From Seonamhaeicola sp. ML3 (GTDB taxonomy: Bacteria; Bacteroidota; Bacteroidia; Flavobacteriales; Flavobacteriaceae): a stretch of DNA of 64,000 nucleotides. The position numbers were made by a program, and so were the translations under genes. The stretch's first letter is position 1, and every line of letters starts with the position of its first letter. Positions 17,847 through 26,231 of the stretch are shown here, one piece after another. The stretch spans positions 558,001 to 622,000 of the forward strand of contig NZ_CP096884.1 in the NCBI RefSeq assembly GCF_023273855.1, in the 5' to 3' direction. A model generated the notes under the pieces. It had not been told where the DNA came from and did not search any database. It saw only the letters and a list, made by a program, of their open reading frames with translations.

Positions 17847-20222
17847 ATGGAGCATAAAACATGTTTCCACTGTGGCTTGGATGCCACATCGTCCAACATC
17901 ACTTTTGATGACAAGTCGTTTTGTTGTAACGGTTGCAAAACCGTTTACGAGATTTTTTCGGCTAACGATTTAACTTGCTATTACGATTTACAAAACGCTC
18001 CAGGAGCAACTCCAAAAGAAGTTGCCGGCAAATACAATTTCTTGGAAAACGAGAAAATTGTTGAGCAGCTCTTGGAATTTAATAGTGACGATACCGAAAT
18101 TGTAAATCTTTACATTCCGCATATTCATTGTAGTTCTTGTATCTGGATTTTAGAAAATTTAAACAAGCTCCACCCAGCCGTTAGTGCTTCCGTAGTAAAC
18201 TTTGGAAAGAAAACCGTTAGGGTTACGTATAACTCAGAAAAGACCACGCTTAAAGAGTTAGTTATTCTTTTAAGTAGTATTGGTTATGAACCTTATATTA
18301 GTTTAGAAGATTACAGCGTTGGAAAAAAGAAAACCGACCGTTCTTTAATCTACAAACTAGGTGTTGCTGGTTTTGCCTTTGGAAATGTGATGTTTCTATC
18401 CTTCCCAGAATATTTTGAAGTTGGTGAATTTTGGCTTGAAAAATACAAACACCTGTTTAGGTGGTTGATGTTTACCTATAGTTTACCTGTAGTTTTTTAT
18501 TCGGCCCAAGGTTATTTTATTTCGGCTTTTAAAGGCCTACGCTCTAAAATATTGAACATTGATGTACCCATTGCTTTAGGTGCAGCCGTGTTATTTATTA
18601 GAAGTAGTGTTGAAATTATTCTGGATTCCGGTTCTGGCTTTTTTGATAGTTTAACAGGGCTCATCTTCTTCTTATTGGTTGGTAAGTTCTTCCAACAGAA
18701 AACGTATACATTCTTATCATTCGAACGGGATTATAAATCCTATTTCCCCATCGGAATTACCAAAATAACTGATGAAGGTAAAGAGGAATCCATTCAGGTT
18801 TATGACATTAAAAAAGGCGACAGACTTCTTATTAGAAATGAAGAGCTTATTCCAGTTGATAGTATACTTATAAAAGGAAAAGCAAGAATTGATTATAGCT
18901 TTGTTACCGGAGAATCCAAAACGGTTAGTAAGCAATCTGGCGACAAATTGTTTGCCGGCGGTAAGCAAGTAGATGGTAATATTGAATTAGATGTTTTAAA
19001 ATCGGTAGAGCAAAGTTACCTCACCCAACTTTGGAGTAATGATGTCTTTAAAAAAGACAAAGCATCTTCTTTTACCACAATCACTAACAAGATTAGCAAA
19101 AACTTCACATTGGTTCTATTACTAATTGCCGTAATAGCTACGAGTTATTGGCTTGTAAATGATTCTAGCAAAGCCATTAATGTATTTACAGCGGTATTGA
19201 TTATTGCCTGTCCGTGTGCCATCGCCCTATCGGCACCTTTTACTTTTGGAAACATATTACGGATTCTGGGAAAGAAAAAATTCTATCTAAAGAATGCCAG
19301 TGTTATAGAACAATTAGCTAAAATAAATACGATAATTTTTGACAAAACCGGAACAATAACTTCCAACAAAGAGGCCTCTATAAATTATGATGGTGAAACA
19401 TTATCTGCATCTGAAGAAGCTTTACTAAAAAGTACATTACGAGGCTCTAATCATCCGCTAAGCCGTTCATTATATGAACTGTTGAATGAGCAGGACATTG
19501 TAACACTCGATGATTACCAAGAACACACCGGCAAAGGTATTGAGGCGCAATATAACAACGATTATATTAAAGTAGGTTCGGCGCCTTTTGTAGGTCATCA
19601 AGCTGAAACCACCACTCTAAATACAACTGTTCATGTAAGTACCAACAATACATACAAAGGCAAGTTCACCTTTTACAATGCTTATAGAAAGGGCTTAGCG
19701 CAACTGTTCAATATTCTTAAAAAAGATTATGATTTAGCCATTCTTTCTGGCGATAATGCAGGGGAAAAAGAGAACTTGACCAAGCTGTTACCTCCCAAGA
19801 CGAAGCTTCTGTTCAATCAGAAACCAGAGGATAAACTGGAATACATAGAATACCACCAAAGTGAAGGCGCGAGTGTTTTAATGATAGGTGACGGATTAAA
19901 TGACGCTGGTGCATTAGCCCAAAGCAATGTTGGCATCGCCATCTCAGAGAAAGTGAATGTATTCTCTCCTGCTTGTGATGCCATTTTAGATGCTTCAAAA
20001 TTTAATGAACTGTCTAATTATTTGAAAATATCGAGGTCGGCCATAAAGATTATAAAATGGAGTTTTGTGCTCTCATTCATCTACAACATCATAGGCTTAT
20101 ACTTCGCCGTTACTGGGCAATTGGCCCCTGTTGTGGCGGCTATATTAATGCCTTTAAGTTCTATTAGCATTGTGGTATTTACTACAATTTGCACCAACAT
20201 TGTTGGTAGAAGATTGAAATAA
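17847..20222 (+). CDS. ccoI: CcoI/FixI-type copper-translocating P-type ATPase
   Basis: A P1B ATPase of about 791 residues that exports or delivers Cu for cbb3 oxidase assembly. It starts with a Cys-rich segment (CFHCGL, CCNGCKTVYEIF), then a metal-binding domain with CSSC (HIHCSSCIW). The core has TGES, the transmembrane C455-P-C457 motif, phosphorylation site D499-KTGT, and the GDGLNDAGAL hinge. The CcoI/FixI class is supported by the adjacent cbb3 genes. I chose the ATG at 17847 because the predicted transcription start is near 17827-17830, leaving a leader of about 20 nt and MEHKTCFHCG as N-terminus. An ATG at 17835 is possible with a very short leader; a TTG at 17820 overlaps the -7 element and is unlikely. 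Confidence 0.92.
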   Translation: MEHKTCFHCGLDATSSNITFDDKSFCCNGCKTVYEIFSANDLTCYYDLQNAPGATPKEVAGKYNFLENEKIVEQLLEFNSDDTEIVNLYIPHIHCSSCIWILENLNKLHPAVSASVVNFGKKTVRVTYNSEKTTLKELVILLSSIGYEPYISLEDYSVGKKKTDRSLIYKLGVAGFAFGNVMFLSFPEYFEVGEFWLEKYKHLFRWLMFTYSLPVVFYSAQGYFISAFKGLRSKILNIDVPIALGAAVLFIRSSVEIILDSGSGFFDSLTGLIFFLLVGKFFQQKTYTFLSFERDYKSYFPIGITKITDEGKEESIQVYDIKKGDRLLIRNEELIPVDSILIKGKARIDYSFVTGESKTVSKQSGDKLFAGGKQVDGNIELDVLKSVEQSYLTQLWSNDVFKKDKASSFTTITNKISKNFTLVLLLIAVIATSYWLVNDSSKAINVFTAVLIIACPCAIALSAPFTFGNILRILGKKKFYLKNASVIEQLAKINTIIFDKTGTITSNKEASINYDGETLSASEEALLKSTLRGSNHPLSRSLYELLNEQDIVTLDDYQEHTGKGIEAQYNNDYIKVGSAPFVGHQAETTTLNTTVHVSTNNTYKGKFTFYNAYRKGLAQLFNILKKDYDLAILSGDNAGEKENLTKLLPPKTKLLFNQKPEDKLEYIEYHQSEGASVLMIGDGLNDAGALAQSNVGIAISEKVNVFSPACDAILDASKFNELSNYLKISRSAIKIIKWSFVLSFIYNIIGLYFAVTGQLAPVVAAILMPLSSISIVVFTTICTNIVGRRLK

Positions 20223-20282
20223 AAAAAGATATCCTTTTTATTCTAGATAGAGTAAGTATGCGAAATAATCTCATTGATTTAA

Positions 20283-20323
20283 GAGATTGCCACAGCACGT
20301 ATAAAAACGTGACTCGCAATGAC
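20283..20323. repeat. REP-like palindromic intergenic element
   Basis: An imperfect hairpin: ATTGC (20286-20290) pairs with GCAAT (20316-20320), and CACGT (20296-20300) pairs with ACGTG (20307-20311) around a six-base loop. The sequence, beginning GAGATTGCCAC and ending CGCAATGAC, resembles dispersed extragenic palindromes I recall from many genomes. It lies between ccoI and the ccoS promoter. Confidence 0.55.
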
Positions 20324-20340
20324 AGACAAAAAACATAAAC

Positions 20341-20384
20341 ATGACCATTGTCATGTTTTAAAAATGTATATGAAAGTACTTTTG
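20341..20384 (+). promoter_or_regulatory. FNR-like operator and -7 element of the ccoS-ccoNOQP operon
   Basis: ATGACCATTGTCAT (20341-20354) is a palindrome with both half-sites ATGAC, lying inside a longer inverted repeat (arms 20337-20345 and 20350-20358). Its centre is 33 bp upstream of the centre of TACTTTTG (20377-20384), a full TAnnTTTG match. The centre is about 57 bp before the ccoS start. Confidence 0.8.
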
Positions 20385-20404
20385 ATCCATAACTTCAAAT
20401 AGGT

Positions 20405-20593
20405 ATGAGTGTTATATATGTATTACTTGCTATAAGTATAATTGTAGCCGTTGGTTTTTTTATAGCCTTTATTATGGCCGTTAAGAGCGGACAATATGAT
20501 GATAGCTATACACCATCGGTACGCATGCTTTTTGAGGATGAACTCATCAAAGAAAAATCAGATAATTCAATACTAACCAAAAAAAAAGATTAA
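20405..20593 (+). CDS. ccoS: cbb3 oxidase assembly protein CcoS
   Basis: A 62-residue protein with one transmembrane helix (residues 4-26) followed by the CcoS pattern of a short cytoplasmic tail with SGQYDD and a PSVRMLFEDE segment. CcoS/FixS is needed for cofactor (heme b and CuB) insertion into CcoN. It is first in the operon, 9 bp before the ccoNO gene, and directly behind the FNR-type promoter. Gene order and length support the call strongly. Confidence 0.92.
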   Translation: MSVIYVLLAISIIVAVGFFIAFIMAVKSGQYDDSYTPSVRMLFEDELIKEKSDNSILTKKKD

Positions 20594-20602
20594 CAACTAA
20601 TT

Positions 20603-22795
20603 ATGGAGATGCAACAATTTCATTACGATAATAAAATCGTTACAAAGTTCATTTACGCCACAATAATTTTTGGAGTAGTTGGGATGTTAGTAGGTCTTCT
20701 ACTAGCATTTATGTTTTTATTCCCCAACCTTACGGATGGTATTTCGTGGCTTAGTTTTGGTAGATTAAGACCATTGCACACCAACGCTGTTATTTTTGCC
20801 TTTGTTGGTAACGCCATGTTTGCTGGGGTCTACTACTCACTGCAACGATTATTGAAAACACGTATGGCTAGTGACCTCTTGAGTAATATCAACTTTTGGG
20901 GTTGGCAGCTTATCATTGTGGCGGCAGCAATCACCTTACCTTTAGGTATTACAACTTCTAAAGAATACGCCGAATTAGAATGGCCCATAGATATCGCCAT
21001 TGCACTTGTGTGGGTGGTTTTTGGCGTGAACATGATTTGGACCATTTTAAAACGTAGACAACGTCATTTATATGTTGCTGTTTGGTTCTACATTGCCACA
21101 TTTGTAACAGTTGCAGTACTTCATATTTTTAACAGCTTGGAATTACCAGTAAGTGCTTTAAAAAGTTACTCGGTATACGCCGGTGTTCAAGATGCCTTGG
21201 TACAATGGTGGTACGGGCATAATGCGGTAGCATTCTTCTTAACCACACCATTCTTAGGTTTGATGTACTACTTTATTCCTAAAGCAGCAAACAGACCGGT
21301 TTACTCTTATAGATTATCTATAGTGCACTTCTGGTCATTAATCTTTATATACATTTGGGCAGGACCTCACCACTTATTGTACACCGCTCTACCAGAATGG
21401 GCTCAAAACTTGGGTGTTACATTCTCTGTGATGTTATTGATGCCTTCTTGGGGTGGTATGATAAACGGTTTATTAACCTTACGTGGTGCTTGGGACAAAG
21501 TTAGAACAGACCCTGTTTTAAAATTCATGGTAGTGGCAATTACCGGTTACGGTATGGCGACTTTTGAAGGGCCTACCTTATCGCTTAAAAACGTAAATGC
21601 CATTGCCCACTTTACCGACTGGATTATTGCCCACGTACACGTTGGTGCATTGGCCTGGAACGGATTCATGGCCTTTGGTATGATTTACTACTTAGTCCCA
21701 AGGTTATTTAAAACAAAAATACACTCGCTTCCATTGGCCAACCTACATTTCTGGTTGGGTACTTTAGGTATCATTATATATGCATTACCAATGTATGTTG
21801 CTGGTTTCACACAAGCCAGTATGTGGAAACAGTTTAACCCAGACGGTACTTTAGTTTATGGTAACTTCTTAGAAACAGTTACCGAGATTATTCCAATGTA
21901 CTGGATGCGTGCTATTGGTGGAACCATGTATGTGGTTGGATTGTTAATCTTAGTTTATAACGTATGGGTTACTATTAAGCACGGAAGCAAAGTTGAAGAC
22001 GAACTGGCAGAAGCACCTGCATTAGAGCGTGTAACTAAAAGGCGAACGGCCAATGAAGGATGGCATACTTGGTTAGAAAGAAGACCTATACAGTTAACTA
22101 TTTTAGCAACGGTTGCCATTCTAATTGGTGGTATTATTCAGATTGTTCCCACTATTATGGTGAAGTCTAATATCCCAACCATTGCCAGCGTGCAACCTTA
22201 CACACCTTTAGAATTGGAAGGTAGAGATATCTACATACGTGAAGGTTGTGTTAGCTGTCACTCGCAAATGATTAGACCTTTTAGAAGTGAAGTTGAACGT
22301 TACGGTGAGTATTCTAAAGCCGGTGAGTTTGTTTATGACCATCCGTTCCTTTGGGGTAGTAAACGTACAGGACCAGACTTACATAGAATTGGTGGAAAGT
22401 ACAATGACAACTGGCACTTTAACCATATGTACGACCCACAAAGTACCTCATCTGGTTCCATCATGCCACGTTATCCTTGGTTGATTACCGGTTCTTCAAG
22501 TACACTTGATAAATCACAGACTGAAGCTAAGATGCGCACCATGGTATCCTTAGGTGTTCCATATTCTGATGAAGAGATTGCCAACGCGCAACAAAGTATG
22601 ACAGCACAAGGAACTCAGATTGAAGAGAACTTGAAATCTGATCCAGACTTTGCCAGTAACTACGAAGCAGATAAAAAATATGCTGCCGATAACGGTGAAG
22701 AATTTGTGGAGATGAAGAATAGAGAGATTGTTGCACTTATTGCTTATTTACAGCGATTAGGAACAGATATTAATGTTGAAACCGCTCAGAACTAA
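20603..22795 (+). CDS. ccoN: cbb3 cytochrome c oxidase, fused CcoN-CcoO
   Basis: A 730-residue fusion. Residues 1 to about 480 are the CcoN heme-copper core (RPLHTNAVIFAFVGNAMF, GHNAVAFFLTTPFLG, WAGPHHLLYTALPEW and IIAHVHVGALAWNG with heme and CuB histidines). After a transmembrane segment at about 495-515, the C-terminal part is CcoO, with heme c motif CVSCH at about 549 and the RTGPDLHRIGGKYND block. This oxidase reduces O2 with high affinity and pumps protons. The fused form is known in Bacteroidota. Starts at 20603 or 20609 are both possible. A CcoO-type end with MKNREIVALIAYLQRLG is present, so it is complete. Confidence 0.95.
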   Translation: MEMQQFHYDNKIVTKFIYATIIFGVVGMLVGLLLAFMFLFPNLTDGISWLSFGRLRPLHTNAVIFAFVGNAMFAGVYYSLQRLLKTRMASDLLSNINFWGWQLIIVAAAITLPLGITTSKEYAELEWPIDIAIALVWVVFGVNMIWTILKRRQRHLYVAVWFYIATFVTVAVLHIFNSLELPVSALKSYSVYAGVQDALVQWWYGHNAVAFFLTTPFLGLMYYFIPKAANRPVYSYRLSIVHFWSLIFIYIWAGPHHLLYTALPEWAQNLGVTFSVMLLMPSWGGMINGLLTLRGAWDKVRTDPVLKFMVVAITGYGMATFEGPTLSLKNVNAIAHFTDWIIAHVHVGALAWNGFMAFGMIYYLVPRLFKTKIHSLPLANLHFWLGTLGIIIYALPMYVAGFTQASMWKQFNPDGTLVYGNFLETVTEIIPMYWMRAIGGTMYVVGLLILVYNVWVTIKHGSKVEDELAEAPALERVTKRRTANEGWHTWLERRPIQLTILATVAILIGGIIQIVPTIMVKSNIPTIASVQPYTPLELEGRDIYIREGCVSCHSQMIRPFRSEVERYGEYSKAGEFVYDHPFLWGSKRTGPDLHRIGGKYNDNWHFNHMYDPQSTSSGSIMPRYPWLITGSSSTLDKSQTEAKMRTMVSLGVPYSDEEIANAQQSMTAQGTQIEENLKSDPDFASNYEADKKYAADNGEEFVEMKNREIVALIAYLQRLGTDINVETAQN

Positions 22796-22813
22796 CCCTC
22801 AAAACCAGAAATC

Positions 22814-22999
22814 ATGTTAAAATTTGTAAAAAATCATATGGAGAGTATCACTGGGATAGAGATATACCCTATCATCTCCCTACTAATCTTTTTTATCTTT
22901 TTTGTAGCACTGTTTTGGTGGGTAGTATCTGCAAAAAAAGACTATATAAACACCGTTAGCAATATTCCATTAGACAACCAAAACGACGACACATTATGA
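22814..22999 (+). CDS. ccoQ: cbb3 oxidase subunit CcoQ-like
   Basis: A 61-residue single-pass membrane protein (helix about residues 17-37, IISLLIFFIFFVALFWWVV) followed by a short polar tail. Size, topology and position between the CcoN/O fusion and CcoP match CcoQ/FixQ, which stabilises the oxidase complex. The sequence of this subunit is poorly conserved, so the call rests mostly on context. Its stop overlaps the ccoP start by 4 bp (ATGA). Confidence 0.85.
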   Translation: MLKFVKNHMESITGIEIYPIISLLIFFIFFVALFWWVVSAKKDYINTVSNIPLDNQNDDTL

Positions 23000-23895
23000 G
23001 AAAATTAGTTCCATCTTGGGTAAGAGTACCCGTAGTATTCTTCATCATCTTCGGAGTTGTTGAATTCTTTATAGACTCAGGCGAAAAACCTGCCTTTATA
23101 GAATATCCCGTAGTATTACTATTTCTCTTTCTAGTACTTCTAATTTTAATCGCTATTGAAGCGATTATTGGAGCACTTGAAAATGTGATGCTTCATAAGT
23201 TAGATGAAGAAGCTAAAGCCAAATTTTTAGCCGATAAAGAAAAAGCGTATCAATTCACTTGGTTAAAGAAAACTTACACGAAACTTCTTGGACAAAAACC
23301 AATTGAAGAAGAAGGCGAAATTATCCTAGACCACAACTATGATGGCATTAAGGAGCTTGACAATAACTTACCACCATGGTGGTTATACGGATTTTATATC
23401 TCAATAATTTTTGCTGTTGTTTATCTAATTAGATATCATGTATTTGATGGCCCCGGACAAATTGATGAATTAGAAACCGAATTGGCAGAAGCCAAAATAG
23501 CCATTGAAGAATACAAGAAAACTGCCAAAGATTTGGTTGATATTAATACCGTAACACTGCTAACTGATGCTGGCGATTTAAGTGCTGGAAAAGCGGTTTT
23601 TAACACCAATTGTGTGGCCTGTCACATGGCCGATGGCGGCGGAGGTATTGGACCAAACCTTACTGATGACCATTGGATTTTAGGTGGTGGTATCAAAAAT
23701 GTATTTAAAACAGTTTCTGAAGGTGGTCGTTCCGGTAAAGGGATGATAGCTTGGAAAACACAACTAAAACCATCGCAGATAGCACAAGTAAGTAGTTACG
23801 TATTAAGTTTACAAGGTACAACGCCAGCGAACCCCAAACCACCAGAAGGTGATATTTGGGTCGCTGAAGATACAGAAGCAAAAGCACAGGAATAA
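22996..23895 (+). CDS. ccoP: cbb3 oxidase subunit CcoP, one heme c
   Basis: A 299-residue protein. It has two N-terminal hydrophobic segments (about 9-25 and 35-57), then the CcoP N-terminal domain signature (YDGIKELDNNLPPWWLYGFYISIIFAVVYL in pieces around 113-145). A C-terminal cytochrome c domain has a single CVACH motif (Cys at about 206) and a GMIAW Met ligand. Proteobacterial CcoP carries two CxxCH motifs; only one is seen here, apparently the C-terminal one. It passes electrons toward CcoO/CcoN. A hairpin (23931-23960) lies just downstream. Confidence 0.93.
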   Translation: MRKLVPSWVRVPVVFFIIFGVVEFFIDSGEKPAFIEYPVVLLFLFLVLLILIAIEAIIGALENVMLHKLDEEAKAKFLADKEKAYQFTWLKKTYTKLLGQKPIEEEGEIILDHNYDGIKELDNNLPPWWLYGFYISIIFAVVYLIRYHVFDGPGQIDELETELAEAKIAIEEYKKTAKDLVDINTVTLLTDAGDLSAGKAVFNTNCVACHMADGGGGIGPNLTDDHWILGGGIKNVFKTVSEGGRSGKGMIAWKTQLKPSQIAQVSSYVLSLQGTTPANPKPPEGDIWVAEDTEAKAQE

Positions 23896-23930
23896 AGACA
23901 TGTAGTTCGACTAACTCATTCATATCCAAT

Positions 23931-23960
23931 GATTCCCTTTGTTTTTAAACAAAGGGAATC
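23931..23960. other. Perfect hairpin between ccoP and ccoG
   Basis: Arms 23931-23944 (GATTCCCTTTGTTT) and 23947-23960 are exact complements with a two-base centre. No T-run follows on the plus strand, so it is not a classical terminator; it may be a processing or attenuation point between ccoP and ccoG. It overlaps a possible TTG start at 23939, which argues against that start. Confidence 0.7.
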
Positions 23961-23977
23961 ATAAAAACCAAAATTAC

Positions 23978-25402
23978 TTGGAAACCCCAGAAAACGAAAT
24001 ATTCAGAGATTCCATAAGCACAGTTACCGAAGAAGGGAAGCGTGCCTGGGTGTATCCTAAAAAACCAAGTGGAAAATATTACGACAAAAGAAAACTTGTT
24101 AGCTATGGCCTGCTGGCATTTTTATTGGCATCGCCATTTGTAAAAATTGGCGGGAATCAATTTTTAATGTTCAACGTTCTGGAGAGACGATTTAACATTT
24201 TTGGTTTCCCTTTTTGGCCTCAAGATTTTCACTTGTTCGTTATCTCAATGATAATTGGGGTGGTATTTATAACACTGTTTACAGTGGCTTTTGGGCGTAT
24301 TTTTTGTGGCTGGATTTGTCCGCAAACCATTTTCATGGAAATGGTTTTTAGGCGTATTGAGTATTGGATTGAAGGCGACCGAAACAAACAACGCAAATTA
24401 GCACGACAAAAATGGGATGCTGAAAAGATTAGAAAAAAAGGATTAAAGCTTTTTATTTTCGTAGTCATTTCATTTTTAATAGCCAATGTATTTCTTGCCT
24501 ATTTGATTGGTGGAGACAGGTTACTAGAATACATTGTAGAAGGCCCATTTAGTCATATGGGCACACTTATACCTTTAATAATCTTTACAGCTGTTTTCTA
24601 TTTTGTATTTGCATGGTTTAGGGAACAGGTTTGCGTAATCGCTTGTCCTTACGGAAGGCTACAAGGCGTTCTTTTAGATACCAAATCGGTTGTGGTTGCA
24701 TACGACTATAAACGTGGTGAAGGCCCTAGTGGCAGAAAAAAATTTAGAAAAAACGAAGACAGACAAGCGCTTGGACATGGCGACTGTATAGACTGCTTGC
24801 AATGTGTACATGTTTGTCCCACGGGCATTGACATAAGAAACGGCACCCAATTGGAATGTGTAAACTGTACAGCATGTATTGACGAATGTGATCATATTAT
24901 GGAAAGCATCAATCTCCCAAAAGGATTGATACGCTATGCCAGTGAGGAAAACATTAAAAACAAAGTACCGTTTAAACTTTCGGCTAGAATGAAAGGCTAT
25001 ATCGCGGTCTTGACTATTTTGATTGGTATATTAACCGGTATGCTCTTTTTAAGAAATGAGGTGGAGGCTAATGTTCTAAGATTGCCAGGACAACTGTACG
25101 AGCACAAAGCAGATAATATTATAAGTAATGTGTTTACTTATAAATTGGTAAATAAAACAACACGAGACATAGAAGATGTAACGCTAAAACTGATGTCTCA
25201 CAAAGGAACTTTAAAATTAGTCGCCACGAGCGATGATTTTGTTGTTCCTAAACAAGGTATTGCAGAAGGCACCTTGTTTATTGAAATAAACAATTCGGCG
25301 TTAACTGGTGATCGTAATAAAATTAAGATTGGGGTTTTCGTTGGTGATGAATTGATAGAAACTTGTACGGCCAATTTTTTAGGCCCTAGAAGTTATAAAT
25401 AA
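23978..25402 (+). CDS. ccoG: Cytochrome c oxidase accessory protein CcoG (ferredoxin-type)
   Basis: A polytopic protein of about 474 residues with several transmembrane segments, the CGWICPQTIFMEMVFRRIEYW signature region, and two 4Fe-4S clusters of ferredoxin type (C-x2-C-x2-C-x3-CP in DCIDCLQCVHVCPTGID, and CVNCTACIDECD). A C-terminal Ig-like periplasmic domain follows a last helix. CcoG reduces Cu(II) to Cu(I) for cbb3 assembly. I chose the TTG at 23978, giving LETPENEIFRDS, which matches the usual N-terminus; the only earlier in-frame candidate, TTG 23939, is buried in a hairpin and adds residues that do not look like CcoG. Confidence 0.92.
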   Translation: METPENEIFRDSISTVTEEGKRAWVYPKKPSGKYYDKRKLVSYGLLAFLLASPFVKIGGNQFLMFNVLERRFNIFGFPFWPQDFHLFVISMIIGVVFITLFTVAFGRIFCGWICPQTIFMEMVFRRIEYWIEGDRNKQRKLARQKWDAEKIRKKGLKLFIFVVISFLIANVFLAYLIGGDRLLEYIVEGPFSHMGTLIPLIIFTAVFYFVFAWFREQVCVIACPYGRLQGVLLDTKSVVVAYDYKRGEGPSGRKKFRKNEDRQALGHGDCIDCLQCVHVCPTGIDIRNGTQLECVNCTACIDECDHIMESINLPKGLIRYASEENIKNKVPFKLSARMKGYIAVLTILIGILTGMLFLRNEVEANVLRLPGQLYEHKADNIISNVFTYKLVNKTTRDIEDVTLKLMSHKGTLKLVATSDDFVVPKQGIAEGTLFIEINNSALTGDRNKIKIGVFVGDELIETCTANFLGPRSYK

Positions 25403-25415
25403 TTTTTTGGTTGGT

Positions 25416-25473
25416 GGTCGTAAAGTTATTGATTGGTTTTTGGCATTTAATACAATCAATAGCTTTTACGGCC
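25416..25473. repeat. Long imperfect inverted repeat between ccoG and fixH
   Basis: Arms 25416-25435 and 25453-25473 pair over about 19 positions (CGTAAA with TTTACG and ATTGATTG with CAATCAAT, with one bulge), around a 17-base loop. It is not followed by a T-run. It may be a REP-like element or an mRNA processing structure. Confidence 0.6.
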
Positions 25474-25512
25474 AAATTTAGAAACTAAAGTGCATTAGGG
25501 ATTGAGGTATTG

Positions 25513-25567
25513 TTGGAGCTCCTTGAAAAGAGCGACTACCGAAAGCCCGACCCGATAGGGGAATGCC
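25513..25567. repeat. Probable dispersed intergenic repeat
   Basis: The stretch begins with the palindrome GGAGCTCC and contains CGAAAGCCCGACCCG, then GATAGGGG. It is much richer in G+C than its surroundings and encodes nothing. From memory, strings like AGCCCGACCCGATAGGG recur between genes in Flavobacteriaceae, but I cannot check that here. Confidence 0.4.
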
Positions 25568-25582
25568 ATAAAAATAGAAGTC

Positions 25583-26029
25583 ATGAAACTAAACTGGGGA
25601 ACAGGTATCGTACTAGCATTTATAGGGTTTATTTCCTTTATAATGTACTTTATCATTACAATGAACATCGACGATTCGTATGACCATGATTTGGTTAGCG
25701 AAAATTACTATGCCGAAGAGCTGGCATACCAAAAGGATATTGATAAGCTTAAAAATTCGAAAGCATTAAGTGAAAACATCACTTATAAGAAGACAGAAAA
25801 AGGGCTAACCATTGTGTTTCCCAGTAATAAAGATTTTAAAAACATAACCGGAAAAGTGTTCTTATATAGGCCATCTAACAAACAATTAGATTTTGAAAGT
25901 ACCATTTCATTATCTAATCCATATTTGCTCATACCTGACTCCCGTTTGGTAGATGGCCGTTGGAACATTAAAATTGATTGGCAATACGATGGGATGTCTT
26001 ATTTGTATAAAGAATCCATAGAATATTAA
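25583..26029 (+). CDS. fixH: FixH/CcoH family protein
   Basis: A 148-residue protein with one N-terminal transmembrane helix (residues 7-27) and a periplasmic beta domain. The family features seen are the DLVSENYYAEELAYQKDID segment just after the helix and the C-terminal pattern YRPSNKQLD ... LVDGRWNIKIDWQYDG. FixH/CcoH takes part in cbb3 oxidase assembly together with CcoG, CcoI and CcoS, all encoded here. The part covering 25871-25956 was copied downstream: 26075-26160 is a degenerate, non-coding duplicate. The coding copy is intact. Confidence 0.9.
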   Translation: MKLNWGTGIVLAFIGFISFIMYFIITMNIDDSYDHDLVSENYYAEELAYQKDIDKLKNSKALSENITYKKTEKGLTIVFPSNKDFKNITGKVFLYRPSNKQLDFESTISLSNPYLLIPDSRLVDGRWNIKIDWQYDGMSYLYKESIEY

Positions 26030-26073
26030 TAAAGCCATTTTTAACATGACAATATAATTGTTCTAAAAAATAG

Positions 26074-26167
26074 ACCATCTAGCAAACTCCTAGATTTTGA
26101 AAGTACCATTTCACAATCTAATCCACTTTTGCTCATACCTGACTCCTGTTTGCTAGGTGGTTTTTTT
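26074..26167 (+). terminator. Terminator-like hairpin built from the fixH duplicate
   Basis: Positions 26074-26087 pair with 26148-26161 over 14 positions (13 Watson-Crick, one G-T), with a 60-base loop, and seven T follow (26161-26167). The stem ends the fixH transcript. The loop is unusually large for an intrinsic terminator, but the stem plus T-run geometry is right. Confidence 0.6.
26075..26160 (+). repeat. Degenerate 86-bp duplicate of an internal fixH segment
   Basis: This stretch aligns without gaps to 25871-25956 inside fixH, with about 75 of 86 positions identical by hand count. Ends of both copies are short inverted repeats (CCATCTA... and ...GATGG or GGTGG). It lies 45 bp after the fixH stop and has no start codon or reading frame of its own, so it is a fragment. 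Confidence 0.9.
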
Positions 26168-26231
26168 ATTAATAGAATTGACAGCAATATAATAGAATTT
26201 CTAGTTTAATTAAAAATCTATAATTTTTACT

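Noticed and set aside
23939-23977. Upstream TTG extension of CcoG
   Set aside because: It starts inside a perfect hairpin and adds residues (FLNKGNHKNQNY) not expected at the CcoG N-terminus.
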